From CAZQKW01 sp964594075 (GTDB lineage Bacteria; Desulfobacterota; WTBG01; CAIYCZ01), in the NCBI GenBank assembly GCA_964594075.1, contig CAZQKW010000075.1:1-13772 (forward strand): 13,772 bases of DNA, given 5' to 3'. Shown here in pieces: positions 7,987 to 13,772 of the stretch (positions are counted from its first letter, which is position 1; every line of letters starts with the position of its first letter). The translations under genes and the position numbers were made by a program. The notes under the pieces are model-generated. The model was given only the letters and a program-made list of their open reading frames with translations. It had not been told where the DNA came from and did not search any database.

Positions 7987-8003
7987 TATCAAAAAAGTTG
8001 ATA
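7987..8003. promoter_or_regulatory. Operator-like palindrome upstream of asd
   Basis: TATCAA (7987-7992) and TTGATA (7998-8003) form a perfect 6-base inverted repeat around a 5-base spacer. It lies 45 bases upstream of the asd start, just downstream of the candidate -10 box, where a bound repressor would block transcription. A possible ligand is the atypical regulator encoded in the same operon, but OmpR-type proteins usually bind direct repeats, so the assignment is open. Confidence 0.35.
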
Positions 8004-8030
8004 TGTACCACACCTTAACCAGTAAATCAA
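8002..8030 (-). promoter_or_regulatory. Candidate sigma70-type promoter for the asd operon
   Basis: On the minus strand TTGATT (8030-8025) is followed after exactly 17 bases by TACATA (8007-8002). The -35 is good and the -10 is poor (about half the consensus positions). Position and orientation fit a transcript starting near 7995 that would carry asd, the regulator and cysC. Confidence 0.3.
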
Positions 8031-8062
8031 GATAGAGTCACCACAAGTTCCCCCAAAAAAGT

Positions 8063-8385
8063 CTCCTGAGAAATTTCACAAACGGTGCGGCAGCACGAAC
8101 AAAAAATCAAAGAGCAGTGGCACCGGGAAGTACTGGCGCATTGGGGGGTTTTTTTGTGCCACAACACCACCGCTCAACACCTGTGGAACGGCAGGTGCTG
8201 TTGCATGCTGCACTCCAAGACCCGATGTTTGCCGGTTATCGAAGGTGCGGCGCGTTGCCTGCCCGAAGCACAACACGCACGGTGCCGGGAACTGGGTACG
8301 TCAACGAGCATATTGTTGTGGCGCAGAAAAACCCCTAATGCGCTCTATAAACGCAACAAAAAACTTTTTGGAAAAACTCCTGAGA
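8063..8385. repeat. 9-base direct repeat bracketing the structured element
   Basis: CTCCTGAGA occurs at 8063-8071 and again at 8377-8385, each preceded within two bases by a run of A. The copies lie on either side of the long inverted repeat, 63 bases to its left and 32 to its right, and could be a target-site duplication of an inserted element. The inner ends next to the copies do not form matching terminal repeats, which weakens that reading. Confidence 0.35.
8135..8344. repeat. Long structured inverted repeat (possible ncRNA or MITE)
   Basis: The left arm (8135-8166) and right arm (8314-8344) pair almost completely: GCGCATT with AATGCGC, GGGG with CCCC, a T-run with an A-run, and TGCCACAACA with TGTTGTGGCG, allowing a few G-U pairs and one bulged G. 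After an internal loop, GCTC (8172-8175) pairs with GAGC (8306-8309). The roughly 130 bases between hold smaller hairpins: CACCTG/CAGGTG (8178-8183/8192-8197), CGAT/ATCG (8223-8226/8238-8241) and GTGCG...GTTG with CAAC...CGCAC (8245-8257/8271-8280). The result is a branched structure about 210 bases long. Paired changes (G-U versus G-C) suggest selection on structure. It matches no RNase P, tmRNA, SRP or riboswitch motif that I can recall. The strand of any transcript is undecided. Confidence 0.6.
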
Positions 8386-8634
8386 GTTACCTATGGTAGC
8401 AGCTCGAACTTTTATATTAATGCAGTCTTGTCCAACATAGCAAAACGACCGGTTATTATGCTTGTCTTTTAACGCTAAGCTTGCCACGTCGCTGCCGTTT
8501 TGTGCAATGACCTTTGCGCTATCGCTGAGAAAGGAACTCGTCGTTGCGATTATATGAGCCGAAACCACGCATATACCGAAGGGGTCGCGCTCGCTATTTT
8601 GGGTCTCATGATATTAATGGCTGGACAAAATATC

Positions 8635-8654
8635 GCGTTATTGTAATATAACGC
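8635..8654. promoter_or_regulatory. Palindrome/hairpin upstream of nadE
   Basis: GCGTTAT (8635-8641) and ATAACGC (8648-8654) form a perfect 7-base inverted repeat with a 6-base spacer, 52 bases before the nadE start. The position suits an operator or a leader hairpin. NAD biosynthesis genes are often controlled by NrtR, NiaR or NadQ, but I cannot match this word to any of their sites. Confidence 0.35.
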
Positions 8655-8706
8655 ACGGGGCAATAACCATTTATTGCAAACTCATAAAGTAACCTTGTAG
8701 AGCACC

Positions 8707-10359
8707 ATGAAAATTCTTCTCGCCCAGCTCAATTCAACCATCGGTGACATAGAGGGGAATCTGGCTGCGATTGAAAACGCGCTGTCATCCGTCGCCGGCA
8801 CTCAAGCCGATTTGCTGATCCTGCCGGAACTTTTTTTAACCGGGTATCCTCCCACCGACCTTCTGGAGCAGCCGGCTTTTATCGAACGACTGCAGTTTGG
8901 CATTGAGCAACTTCGTGTCCTGTCCGCTCGCTATCCGCACACGGGCATTCTCTGTGGGACCGTCATGCCAACCGGGAAAAAAACCGGTCGCGGGCTTTAC
9001 AACAGCGCCGTGCTTATGTCCGGCGGTCAGCACGTGTTCAGCCAGCATAAACTGCTGCTACCCACCTATGACGTCTTTTATGAAACGCGCTATTTTGATC
9101 CCGGCGAAAAAGTTCTGGTGTTTCCGTTTAAAGATGAGGTTCTGGGAATTTCAATATGTGAAGATGCCTGGAATGTTCCGGAAATTCACCCGCCGCGCCG
9201 GTATGCCTGCGATCCTCTTGAGATGCTGGCACAGAAAGGTGCAACTCTGTTTATCAATATCTCGGCATCGCCCTTTTATGTGGAAAAAGAACAGCTCAGA
9301 TACCGCCTGATTAAGAATCATGCGCTCAAACACCGACTGCCCTTTATATTTGTCAATCTTGTAGGCGGCAATGATGAGCTCATCTTTGACGGGAGAAGCA
9401 TGGCGATTGACCCCCAGGGCAACATGATTGCGATACTACCCTCGTTTGCTGAACAAATCGCCCCTATTGACACAAAGCAACCGGCGCCTGCTTTCCGCTA
9501 TGAACCCGAGCCGGTCATCCAGACGGTCTATAAGGGCCTGGTTTTGGGGATACGGGATTATTTGAGGAAATGCGGTTTTTCAAAAGCCGTGCTCGGTTTA
9601 TCAGGCGGCATTGATTCCGCCGTTACCTGTTGCCTTGCTGTGGCAGCCATTGGACGGGAAAATGTTCTGGGCGTTACCATGCCGTCCATGTATTCATCAC
9701 GGGGCAGCGTGGAAGACTCGCGAGCACTTGCCAATCGTCTGGGCATTAGCTTCACGATTATACCTATTGCATCTATCTATAATGCTTACCTTGACTCATT
9801 ACAGGAGCATTTTGCCGGCAGGGAACCTGATGAGACGGAAGAGAATATTCAGGCGCGGATTCGCGGCACCATCCTGATGGCGCTCTCCAATAAGTTTGGG
9901 TATCTATTGCTTTCTACCGGCAACAAAAGCGAAATTGCGGTGGGGTATTGCACCCTGTATGGCGATATGAGCGGCGGTTTGAGTGTTATTTCCGATCTTC
10001 CTAAAACCTTGGTTTATGAACTGGCACGCTTTATCAACCGCGATGAAGAGATTATTCCGCAACAGATCATTGATAAGCCACCATCGGCAGAGTTGCGGCC
10101 GAATCAGTGCGATCAGGATACGCTGCCCCCGTATGAAATTCTTGATCAGATCATTAATTTATATCTGAATGAGCGCTGCTCTGAGCAGGAAATTATTGCG
10201 AGGAATTTTGAGCCAGAGACCGTCCGGTGGGTGCTTCGCGCTATTGACCGCAATGAATATAAGCGGCGGCAGGCACCTCCGGGCATCAAAATAACAAATA
10301 AAGCCTTTGGCATCGGCAGACGCATGCCTATTGCGGCGAAATATATCACAGGGCGGTGA
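8707..10359 (+). CDS. nadE: Glutamine-dependent NAD+ synthase
   Basis: A 550-residue two-domain enzyme that makes NAD+ from deamido-NAD+ with ATP, using ammonia from glutamine. Residues 1-260 form a nitrilase-type glutaminase domain with the triad Glu41 (LPELFLTGYPP), Lys115 (HKLLLPTYDVF) and Cys151 (SICEDAW). Residues about 268-550 form the synthetase domain with the pyrophosphatase P-loop LSGGIDSA (298-305), STGNKSEIAVGY (403-414), YGDMSGG (418-424) and KPPSAELRPNQ (457-467). The two domains without large inserts match the shorter bacterial class rather than the roughly 680-residue mycobacterial form. The ATG at 8707 retains the first beta strand; no strong Shine-Dalgarno precedes it. The gene converges on the GGDEF gene with ten bases between stop codons. 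Confidence 0.96.
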   Translation: MKILLAQLNSTIGDIEGNLAAIENALSSVAGTQADLLILPELFLTGYPPTDLLEQPAFIERLQFGIEQLRVLSARYPHTGILCGTVMPTGKKTGRGLYNSAVLMSGGQHVFSQHKLLLPTYDVFYETRYFDPGEKVLVFPFKDEVLGISICEDAWNVPEIHPPRRYACDPLEMLAQKGATLFINISASPFYVEKEQLRYRLIKNHALKHRLPFIFVNLVGGNDELIFDGRSMAIDPQGNMIAILPSFAEQIAPIDTKQPAPAFRYEPEPVIQTVYKGLVLGIRDYLRKCGFSKAVLGLSGGIDSAVTCCLAVAAIGRENVLGVTMPSMYSSRGSVEDSRALANRLGISFTIIPIASIYNAYLDSLQEHFAGREPDETEENIQARIRGTILMALSNKFGYLLLSTGNKSEIAVGYCTLYGDMSGGLSVISDLPKTLVYELARFINRDEEIIPQQIIDKPPSAELRPNQCDQDTLPPYEILDQIINLYLNERCSEQEIIARNFEPETVRWVLRAIDRNEYKRRQAPPGIKITNKAFGIGRRMPIAAKYITGR

Positions 10360-10373
10360 GTGCAGTGCCTCAC
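10356..10373. terminator. Small bidirectional hairpin across two convergent stop codons
   Basis: GTGAG (10356-10360) pairs with CTCAC (10369-10373) around an 8-base loop. The left arm contains the nadE stop TGA and the right arm contains the stop of the opposing diguanylate cyclase gene. The stem is only five pairs and has no T-run on either side, so termination strength is doubtful. Confidence 0.25.
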
Positions 10374-11317
10374 GCTATCCAGACACAGTTTTTGCCCGCA
10401 GCCTTTCCCTGATACAAATTCTGGTCAGCCTTATCAATCAGCCCCATTCTATCCTGCGCATCGTCGGGAAAAGAGGAAAGACCGATGGTTACGGTAACTT
10501 TTCCCAAGCCCGTACCGGTGGTGGTAAACTGATACTCAGCGATAGAAGTGCGAATGCGCTCAGCCACGATCATCGCTTCCTGCTTTGATGTTTCAGGCAA
10601 GATAACGGCAAACTCCTCTCCGCCATACCGCGCGACATAATCGCACCCGCGCGTTGATTTCTTTATCAGGGACCCGATCTGCTGTAGCACCAAATCTCCC
10701 ACCAGATGGCCGTGAGTATCGTTGTATGATTTAAAATCATCAATGTCAATCATCATCAGCGAAAGCGGCCGCTTATAGCGCCGTTCGCGCTCAATTTCAA
10801 TGTGCAGGATATTGTGAAAATAGCGATGGTTATACAGTTCTGTGAGCCCGTCCGTATTGGAAAGGTGCTCAAAATATTCCCGCTCCTGCGCAAGCTGCTG
10901 CAGCTTCTTATTTTCCAGCGTGCGGTTAATGACTATGGTAATCTGATCAATATTAAACGGTTTGGTTATAAAATCAGATGCGCCAGCCTTCATGGATTCA
11001 ACCGCCGATTCAATGCTTGCATAACCGGTCATAACAACCACCGGCACATCCAGCCCCATCTCTTTTATCGCCTTGGTAAGCGCAATACCGTCCATTCTGG
11101 GCATGAGCAAATCTGAGAGCACCAGATCAAACGTGACGTTTTCAAGTAATTTCAGGGCACTTTCCGCGCTGTCAGTTGCGGTAGGGCAAAAGCTCTTGAT
11201 CTCGAGAAGCTCTGTAAGCGTGTGACGCGCACTTTCCTCATCATCTACCACCAGAATTCTTGGTTGTCTTTCCGGAGCCTCTGCCGGCAGTGAATGGAGT
11301 CTTTTTTCGGGCTGCAT
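10370..11317 (-). CDS. Response regulator with GGDEF diguanylate cyclase domain (PleD/WspR-like)
   Basis: A 315-residue cytoplasmic protein expected to make cyclic di-GMP when phosphorylated. The receiver (about 19-135) is complete: acidic pair Asp25-Asp26 in VVDDEE, acceptor Asp69 in LVLSDLLMP, Thr97 in VMTGYAS and Lys119 in ITKPF. A short coiled linker (133-150) leads to the GGDEF domain (about 151-315) with NTDGLTELYNHRYF (154-167), IDIDDFKSYND (190-200) and active-site GGEEF (232-236). The inhibitory I-site RxxD is present as Arg223-Gly-Cys-Asp226, five residues before GGEEF. I chose the ATG at 11317 because AAGGA lies about seven bases upstream and the domain begins soon after. The open frame runs back to 11422, but that extension is translated repeat DNA. 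No cognate kinase gene is next to it. Confidence 0.93.
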   Translation of the reverse strand: MQPEKRLHSLPAEAPERQPRILVVDDEESARHTLTELLEIKSFCPTATDSAESALKLLENVTFDLVLSDLLMPRMDGIALTKAIKEMGLDVPVVVMTGYASIESAVESMKAGASDFITKPFNIDQITIVINRTLENKKLQQLAQEREYFEHLSNTDGLTELYNHRYFHNILHIEIERERRYKRPLSLMMIDIDDFKSYNDTHGHLVGDLVLQQIGSLIKKSTRGCDYVARYGGEEFAVILPETSKQEAMIVAERIRTSIAEYQFTTTGTGLGKVTVTIGLSSFPDDAQDRMGLIDKADQNLYQGKAAGKNCVWIA

Positions 11318-11371
11318 AATTATCCTTGGCGAAGTTAAACTTTTAAGGCAGCACAATGTTGTCCAAAATAC

Positions 11372-11420
11372 GAGATCGCCACGTCCTGCGCTGCGGGACG
11401 CGGGATGACGAAGCAATCTC
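11372..11420. repeat. Short dispersed-repeat remnant (GAGATcGC...GCaATCTC type)
   Basis: A 49-base segment beginning GAGATCGCCACGTCCTGCG and ending GATGACGAAGCAATCTC. The two ends are imperfect inverted copies of each other (GAGATYGCYWC). The internal CTGCGCTGCGGGACG is also partly self-complementary. Such GAGATTGC...GTCATCC units are familiar intergenic repeats in many bacterial genomes, a statement from memory. In the minus frame it would be read as RLLRHPASRSAGRGDL, a typical product of such repeats and not a real protein N-terminus. Confidence 0.6.
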
Positions 11421-11716
11421 ATTTTTAGAAATTATGTAAAAATAAAATGTGGGTCTTCCGACTTTGTTGTACCTAAAAATAGACTTTATGTTGATAAAAC
11501 AAGGCTCAAAGCTCTTTGAAACTTGTCACGGTTAAGAAACAATTACCGTGCCTTTGTCCTAAACGTTAATTACATTTTCGGCTGAAGCTCTCAATCAACG
11601 AAATTGAATCCTCCTGATAGATGCTTTTTTCAATAAGCAGCATCCATACAGGTAATGAAAAAATGCTGTGATATAAGGCTTCACAGAAGTCAAAAATAAC
11701 TGACAAATGTTAATGT

Positions 11717-11757
11717 CCTCTGATCTATTGCATCATTAATGAACAGAGGGCTTTTTT
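11717..11757 (+). terminator. Terminator-like hairpin in the gene-poor stretch
   Basis: CCTCTG (11717-11722) pairs with CAGAGG (11744-11749), followed by GCTTTTTT. The loop is 21 bases, long for a simple terminator. No + strand gene precedes it, so it would have to end an unannotated small RNA. A second perfect hairpin, TCAGCA/TGCTGA (11757-11772), follows directly, and AGAAGTCA/TGACTTCT (11685-11692/11770-11777) encloses the region. Confidence 0.25.
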
Positions 11758-12365
11758 CAGCATCTATGCTGACTTCTTTTATTTGTGATGCTCTCAGCGA
11801 CTAAATTTCAGTACAACAACCCCGGAAGATCATAAAATGTTAATGCCGTATTTTGGACAGAAATGGAGGCAGCACTATGTTGAATAATATCGCATCTTTT
11901 TAAATGAAAGTTTATAGTATATTAATAAACAGTGTCAAGAATAGATTATACGGCCATTATGCCACAATTTTCCCTGAATAATCCAGCGTCGTTATTATAA
12001 GAAACCTGGCATGCTTAAACAGAATCGCATGTGAGGTTTTCATGGTAACCATTCCAATACTTGGTGAACAGAGGAGCCTTTGCATGGTACTGTGTTGAAC
12101 CCCATGGCACCGTTGTTGTTGCAGGTGTTGTTCAAAATAATGTGTCCCTCTTTGAATTTTTTATGACCTCTTTTTATAACAGCTCAGTTTATCAAACCCG
12201 TTCATTGTAAAAAAAGACCTTTTCAGTTTTTTTGCCTTTTAGTCAGCAAGAATTCTATTGTCATAAAACCTGTGCTTTTGTTATATTTTTTTCGCTTTTT
12301 TAATCTTCATCGGGCGCTGAAGGTTTATTGCTGACGACTATTGACTTTTTTTTACTGGGGGAAAC

Positions 12366-12598
12366 ATGGCCCGCCGCGACCAGCGTGGGTGCAACCCTCG
12401 CACCGTCTATTGGGATTTGGCTGCACTGCAGTCCGCAGGGTTTCCGTGTATACCGACCGGATGGACGGTAAAAACTTCTGGTCGCTGCTGGACAACCCGA
12501 ACCACCTCATCCTTATCCCCTTCACCCGCACCGAACTGCTATCTGGGCAAAGCGGCAAAGAACAGATAAATGTTATCAAAGACCAACCTGAAAGATAA
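12366..12598 (+). pseudogene. Broken WYL-domain HTH transcriptional regulator (YafY-like)
   Basis: Two adjacent frames together spell part of a WYL-family regulator. From ATG 12366 the first frame gives MARRDQ, then jumps to CNPRTVYWDLAALQSAGFP, the recognition-helix end of a DeoR-like HTH; about 30 residues of the HTH appear to be missing. At about 12446 the family sequence continues one frame over as VYTDRMDGKNFWSLLDN and LILIPFTRTELLSG, up to a stop at 12596-12598. Restoring one G after CCG at 12446 would join FP to VYTDR. The rest of a normal protein (about 200 or more residues, including the WYL domain) is absent. A GGGGG run four bases before the ATG may be the old ribosome site. The RTVYRDL arginine is now Trp, in line with decay. 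Recognition is by motif memory only. Confidence 0.72.
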
Positions 12599-12618
12599 TG
12601 AAGCAGACGCAGAGGGAG

Positions 12619-12666
12619 AAACAGAATTTCTGGTGCATTTTGAGATAATCTGTTTTTTTCTCTTTT
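12619..12666 (+). terminator. Weak terminator-like hairpin before mscS
   Basis: AAACAGA (12619-12625) pairs with TCTGTTT (12649-12655) and is followed by a pyrimidine run TTTTCTCTTTT. The loop is 23 bases and the stem is AT-rich, so it would be inefficient. It lies just after the broken regulator and may be its former terminator. Confidence 0.25.
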
Positions 12667-12702
12667 ATCTGAGGCTAATTATTAATACTGCCTTTAATAT
12701 TT

Positions 12703-12710
12703 AAAGGAGG
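12703..12710 (+). promoter_or_regulatory. Strong Shine-Dalgarno fixing the mscS start
   Basis: AAAGGAGG ends immediately before the first ATG of the open frame (12711), leaving no room for initiation there. The in-frame ATGs at 12717 and 12720 are six and nine bases from the motif, so 12717 is the better start and 12720 is possible. Confidence 0.8.
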
Positions 12711-12716
12711 ATGATT

Positions 12717-13616
12717 ATGATGGCTTATCTTGAAACGCTAAAAAAGTGGGGGTTGAGCAGCGGACTGTCTATTGTGCTCATCGTAGTCAGTGCCTGGATT
12801 GTAAAAAAAGTTTTAGATGCGGCAATCAATAGATTTGAAAAGCATTTTGAACAAAAAGGGGCTGTTCCGTCTGAGGTTGAAAAAAGGGCCAAAACACTGG
12901 GTGGTATCCTGCATACAACATTAATTATTTCGATTTATGTGATCGCGGGCATTATGATTTTAAGCGAATTGGGGATTGCCATTGGTCCGCTTCTCGCAGG
13001 AGTGGGCATTGCCAGCATAGCGATTGGCTTTGGTGCGCAGAGCCTGGTCAAGGATGTCATTAATGGTTTTTTTCTGCTTTTGGAAGACCAGATACGGGTG
13101 GGCGATGTAGTAAATATAGCCGGCATGGGAGGGCTGGTTGAATCGGTCAATCTGCGGACAACGCGGCTGAGGGATATTGAGGGGCGCGTGCACATTATAC
13201 CCAATGGATTGATAGAGGTGGCGACCAACTTTACTAAAGACTGGTCACGCGCTCTGGTGGAGATAGGCGTGGCTTATAAGGAGGATATTGACCAGGTAAT
13301 CGAGGTGTTAAAAAAGGTCGGTGAGGAACTGTGCGCTGCACCAGAATATGCAGATGTGATTCTGGAGCCCATGACCGTTCTGGGGGTTGATTCATTTGGC
13401 GAATCCTCAGTAAATATACGATTATTTTTTAAAACCATTCCGCTTAAGCAGTGGGAAATTGCGCGCGAGTACCGGCGAAGAGTCAAAAAAGCATTTGACG
13501 CCACCGGCATTGAAATCCCCTTTCCGCATCGAACTGTTTATATCGGCGAAGGTAAAAGCATGGGAACGCTCAAGGTTGATGCCGCGGTGCATAATTTGCC
13601 AAAGAACGCCCCGTAG
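12717..13616 (+). CDS. mscS: Small-conductance mechanosensitive channel, MscS family
   Basis: A 299-residue inner-membrane channel that opens under membrane tension to release solutes during hypo-osmotic shock. Predicted helices are TM1 (about 13-34, SSGLSIVLIVVSAWIV), TM2 (about 62-86, GGILHTTLIISIYVIAGIMIL) and the pore-lining TM3 (about 90-121), which has the Gly/Ala-rich pattern GPLLAGVGIASIAIGFGAQSLVKD. The cytoplasmic beta domain follows with FLLLEDQIRVGDVV (119-132), LRTTRLRDIEGRVHIIPNG (146-164) and the C-terminal alpha/beta part containing GIEIPFPHRTVYI (264-276). The length is close to E. coli MscS (YggB, 286 residues), with no large extra N-terminal region. The start is set by the upstream AAAGGAGG. 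It lies downstream of a decayed regulator and has no obvious operon partner. Confidence 0.94.
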   Translation: MMAYLETLKKWGLSSGLSIVLIVVSAWIVKKVLDAAINRFEKHFEQKGAVPSEVEKRAKTLGGILHTTLIISIYVIAGIMILSELGIAIGPLLAGVGIASIAIGFGAQSLVKDVINGFFLLLEDQIRVGDVVNIAGMGGLVESVNLRTTRLRDIEGRVHIIPNGLIEVATNFTKDWSRALVEIGVAYKEDIDQVIEVLKKVGEELCAAPEYADVILEPMTVLGVDSFGESSVNIRLFFKTIPLKQWEIAREYRRRVKKAFDATGIEIPFPHRTVYIGEGKSMGTLKVDAAVHNLPKNAP

Positions 13617-13772
13617 CTCTCTATTATGAGGGAACCGACGATTTACTGAAATGCGCTGAGGAGGGAAAAGTCTCATTGTGGAAATTGCGCGGAACTAAAA
13701 CTCAAAGGGCTTGGCTAAAATGTAAGAAAGTCCAGCGTTATTTACAGTTTTTCGGGGAAAAAGTAAGCAATG
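13617..13772. other. Right-edge intergenic region
   Basis: No gene is supported in the 156 bases after mscS. The last three bases of the window are ATG, about 11 bases after a GGGGA, so a + strand gene could begin exactly at the edge; this cannot be judged from the window. I see no clear terminator for mscS. Confidence 0.3.

Larger units (their letters stand above)
7943..8706. other. Intergenic region between divergent asd and nadE
   Basis: About 760 bases without a credible gene. Reading frames exist on both strands around 8076-8568, but they overlap one another, have no ribosome binding sites and resemble no protein I know; several arise from the two arms of one inverted repeat. The stretch holds a possible asd promoter and palindrome, the large structured inverted repeat (8135-8344), a 9-base direct repeat on either side of it, and a hairpin before nadE, each listed separately. 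From 8390 to 8630 I see nothing interpretable. Confidence 0.6.
11347..11882. repeat. Paired direct and inverted repeats bracketing about 0.5 kb
   Basis: GGCAGCAC[A/T]ATGTTG occurs at 11347-11361 and 11868-11882 in the same orientation (14 of 15 bases match). Next to each copy lies one member of a 13-base perfect inverted pair, TGTCCAAAATACG (11360-11372) and CGTATTTTGGACA (11847-11859). Having both kinds of match at both ends suggests the borders of an old inserted or rearranged segment. No transposase frame remains between them. Confidence 0.4.
11318..12365. other. Gene-poor, AT-rich intergenic stretch
   Basis: About 1.05 kb without a convincing gene on either strand. It contains a repeat remnant at 11372-11420, a 13-base inverted repeat (11360-11372 with 11847-11859), a near-identical 15-base direct repeat (11347-11361 and 11868-11882), several small hairpins between 11620 and 11772, and GTTTAT/ATAAAC arms around 11910-11930. 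From 12210 to 12340 it is T-rich and featureless. It resembles decayed mobile or regulatory DNA, and no mobility gene remains. Confidence 0.55.

Noticed and set aside
8135..8344. Lysine riboswitch or T-box leader for asd, read on the minus strand
   Set aside because: I could not find the conserved lysine-box cores or the T-box GGTGGNACCGCG word, and the element ends about 190 bases before asd without an adjacent terminator.
8135..8344. 6S RNA, SRP RNA, tmRNA or RNase P RNA
   Set aside because: The size is close to 6S RNA, but the interior is branched and not a single bubble, and the SRP, tmRNA and RNase P signature words are absent.
8135..8344. Retron-type ncRNA with flanking inverted repeats
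   Set aside because: No reverse transcriptase gene lies anywhere in the window.
8076..8399. Several overlapping open frames on both strands
   Set aside because: They arise from the arms of the inverted repeat, have no ribosome sites and resemble no protein.
8335..8568. Minus-strand 77-codon frame starting at GTG
   Set aside because: No Shine-Dalgarno, no recognisable motif, and it overlaps the end of the structured element.
11318..11422. N-terminal extension of the GGDEF response regulator gene
   Set aside because: It is translated repeat DNA; a good AAGGA plus ATG start lies at 11317, directly before the receiver domain.
12064..12210. Small + strand frame of 48 codons starting at GTG (contains GTVVVAGVVQNNVSLFEFF)
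   Set aside because: The composition looks mildly protein-like, but there is no ribosome site, no ATG near the front and no recognised family; this is not enough to call a gene.
12711..12716. First ATG of the mscS frame as the start
   Set aside because: The Shine-Dalgarno touches this ATG with no spacing; 12717 is correctly spaced.
1..13772. CRISPR arrays, tRNA genes, intact transposases or integrases
   Set aside because: No regularly spaced repeats, no TTCGANTC-type tRNA arms with an acceptor stem, and no transposase or integrase motifs were found on either strand.

Overview
The window reads as chromosomal DNA of a free-living, probably uncultivated bacterium. It holds nine intact protein genes, one broken regulator gene, several dispersed-repeat or hairpin elements, and two long intergenic stretches (about 0.76 kb and 1.05 kb). 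No tRNA, rRNA, CRISPR array, integrase or transposase is visible. Three features suggest a deep-branching lineage such as Omnitrophota or a relative: the archaeal-type aspartate-semialdehyde dehydrogenase, the long mycobacterial-type transaldolase, and repeats of the TGTCATTCTGAG...GAATCTC kind. That placement is inference, and low confidence.

Left part (1-5505, + strand): a DPM1-like family 2 glycosyltransferase; a short intergenic region holding an inverted-repeat (MITE-like) element; a secreted S8 subtilisin-like protease ending in a strong intrinsic terminator; a soluble double-GAF histidine-kinase-like protein whose H-box looks degenerate; and a transaldolase.

Middle (5520-7942, - strand): a compact apparent operon transcribed leftward in the order asd, atypical OmpR/PhoB-like regulator, cysC. 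The gaps are about 30 and 35 bases and each gene has a good Shine-Dalgarno. The regulator starts at TTG and cysC at GTG. cysC converges on tal with 14 bases between the stop codons.

The intergenic region 7943-8706 lies between the divergent asd and nadE genes. It carries a candidate asd promoter with an operator-like palindrome, a long structured inverted repeat (8135-8344, about 31 paired positions in the main stem), flanking 9-base direct repeats, and a hairpin upstream of nadE.

Right part: glutamine-dependent NAD+ synthase (nadE, +) converges on a response regulator/GGDEF diguanylate cyclase (-). Next comes a gene-poor, AT-rich stretch (11318-12365) with repeats and hairpins, then a frameshifted, internally deleted and truncated WYL-type HTH regulator, then an MscS-family mechanosensitive channel (+).

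The genes cover core metabolism (lysine/threonine/methionine precursor, pentose phosphate, NAD, activated sulfate), envelope or secreted functions (glycosyltransferase, protease, MscS) and signalling (GAF kinase, atypical regulator, diguanylate cyclase). I see no convincing new multi-gene system. The best leads are the 8135-8344 structured element, the atypical regulator in the asd-cysC operon, and the signalling protein with a doubtful phospho-acceptor site.
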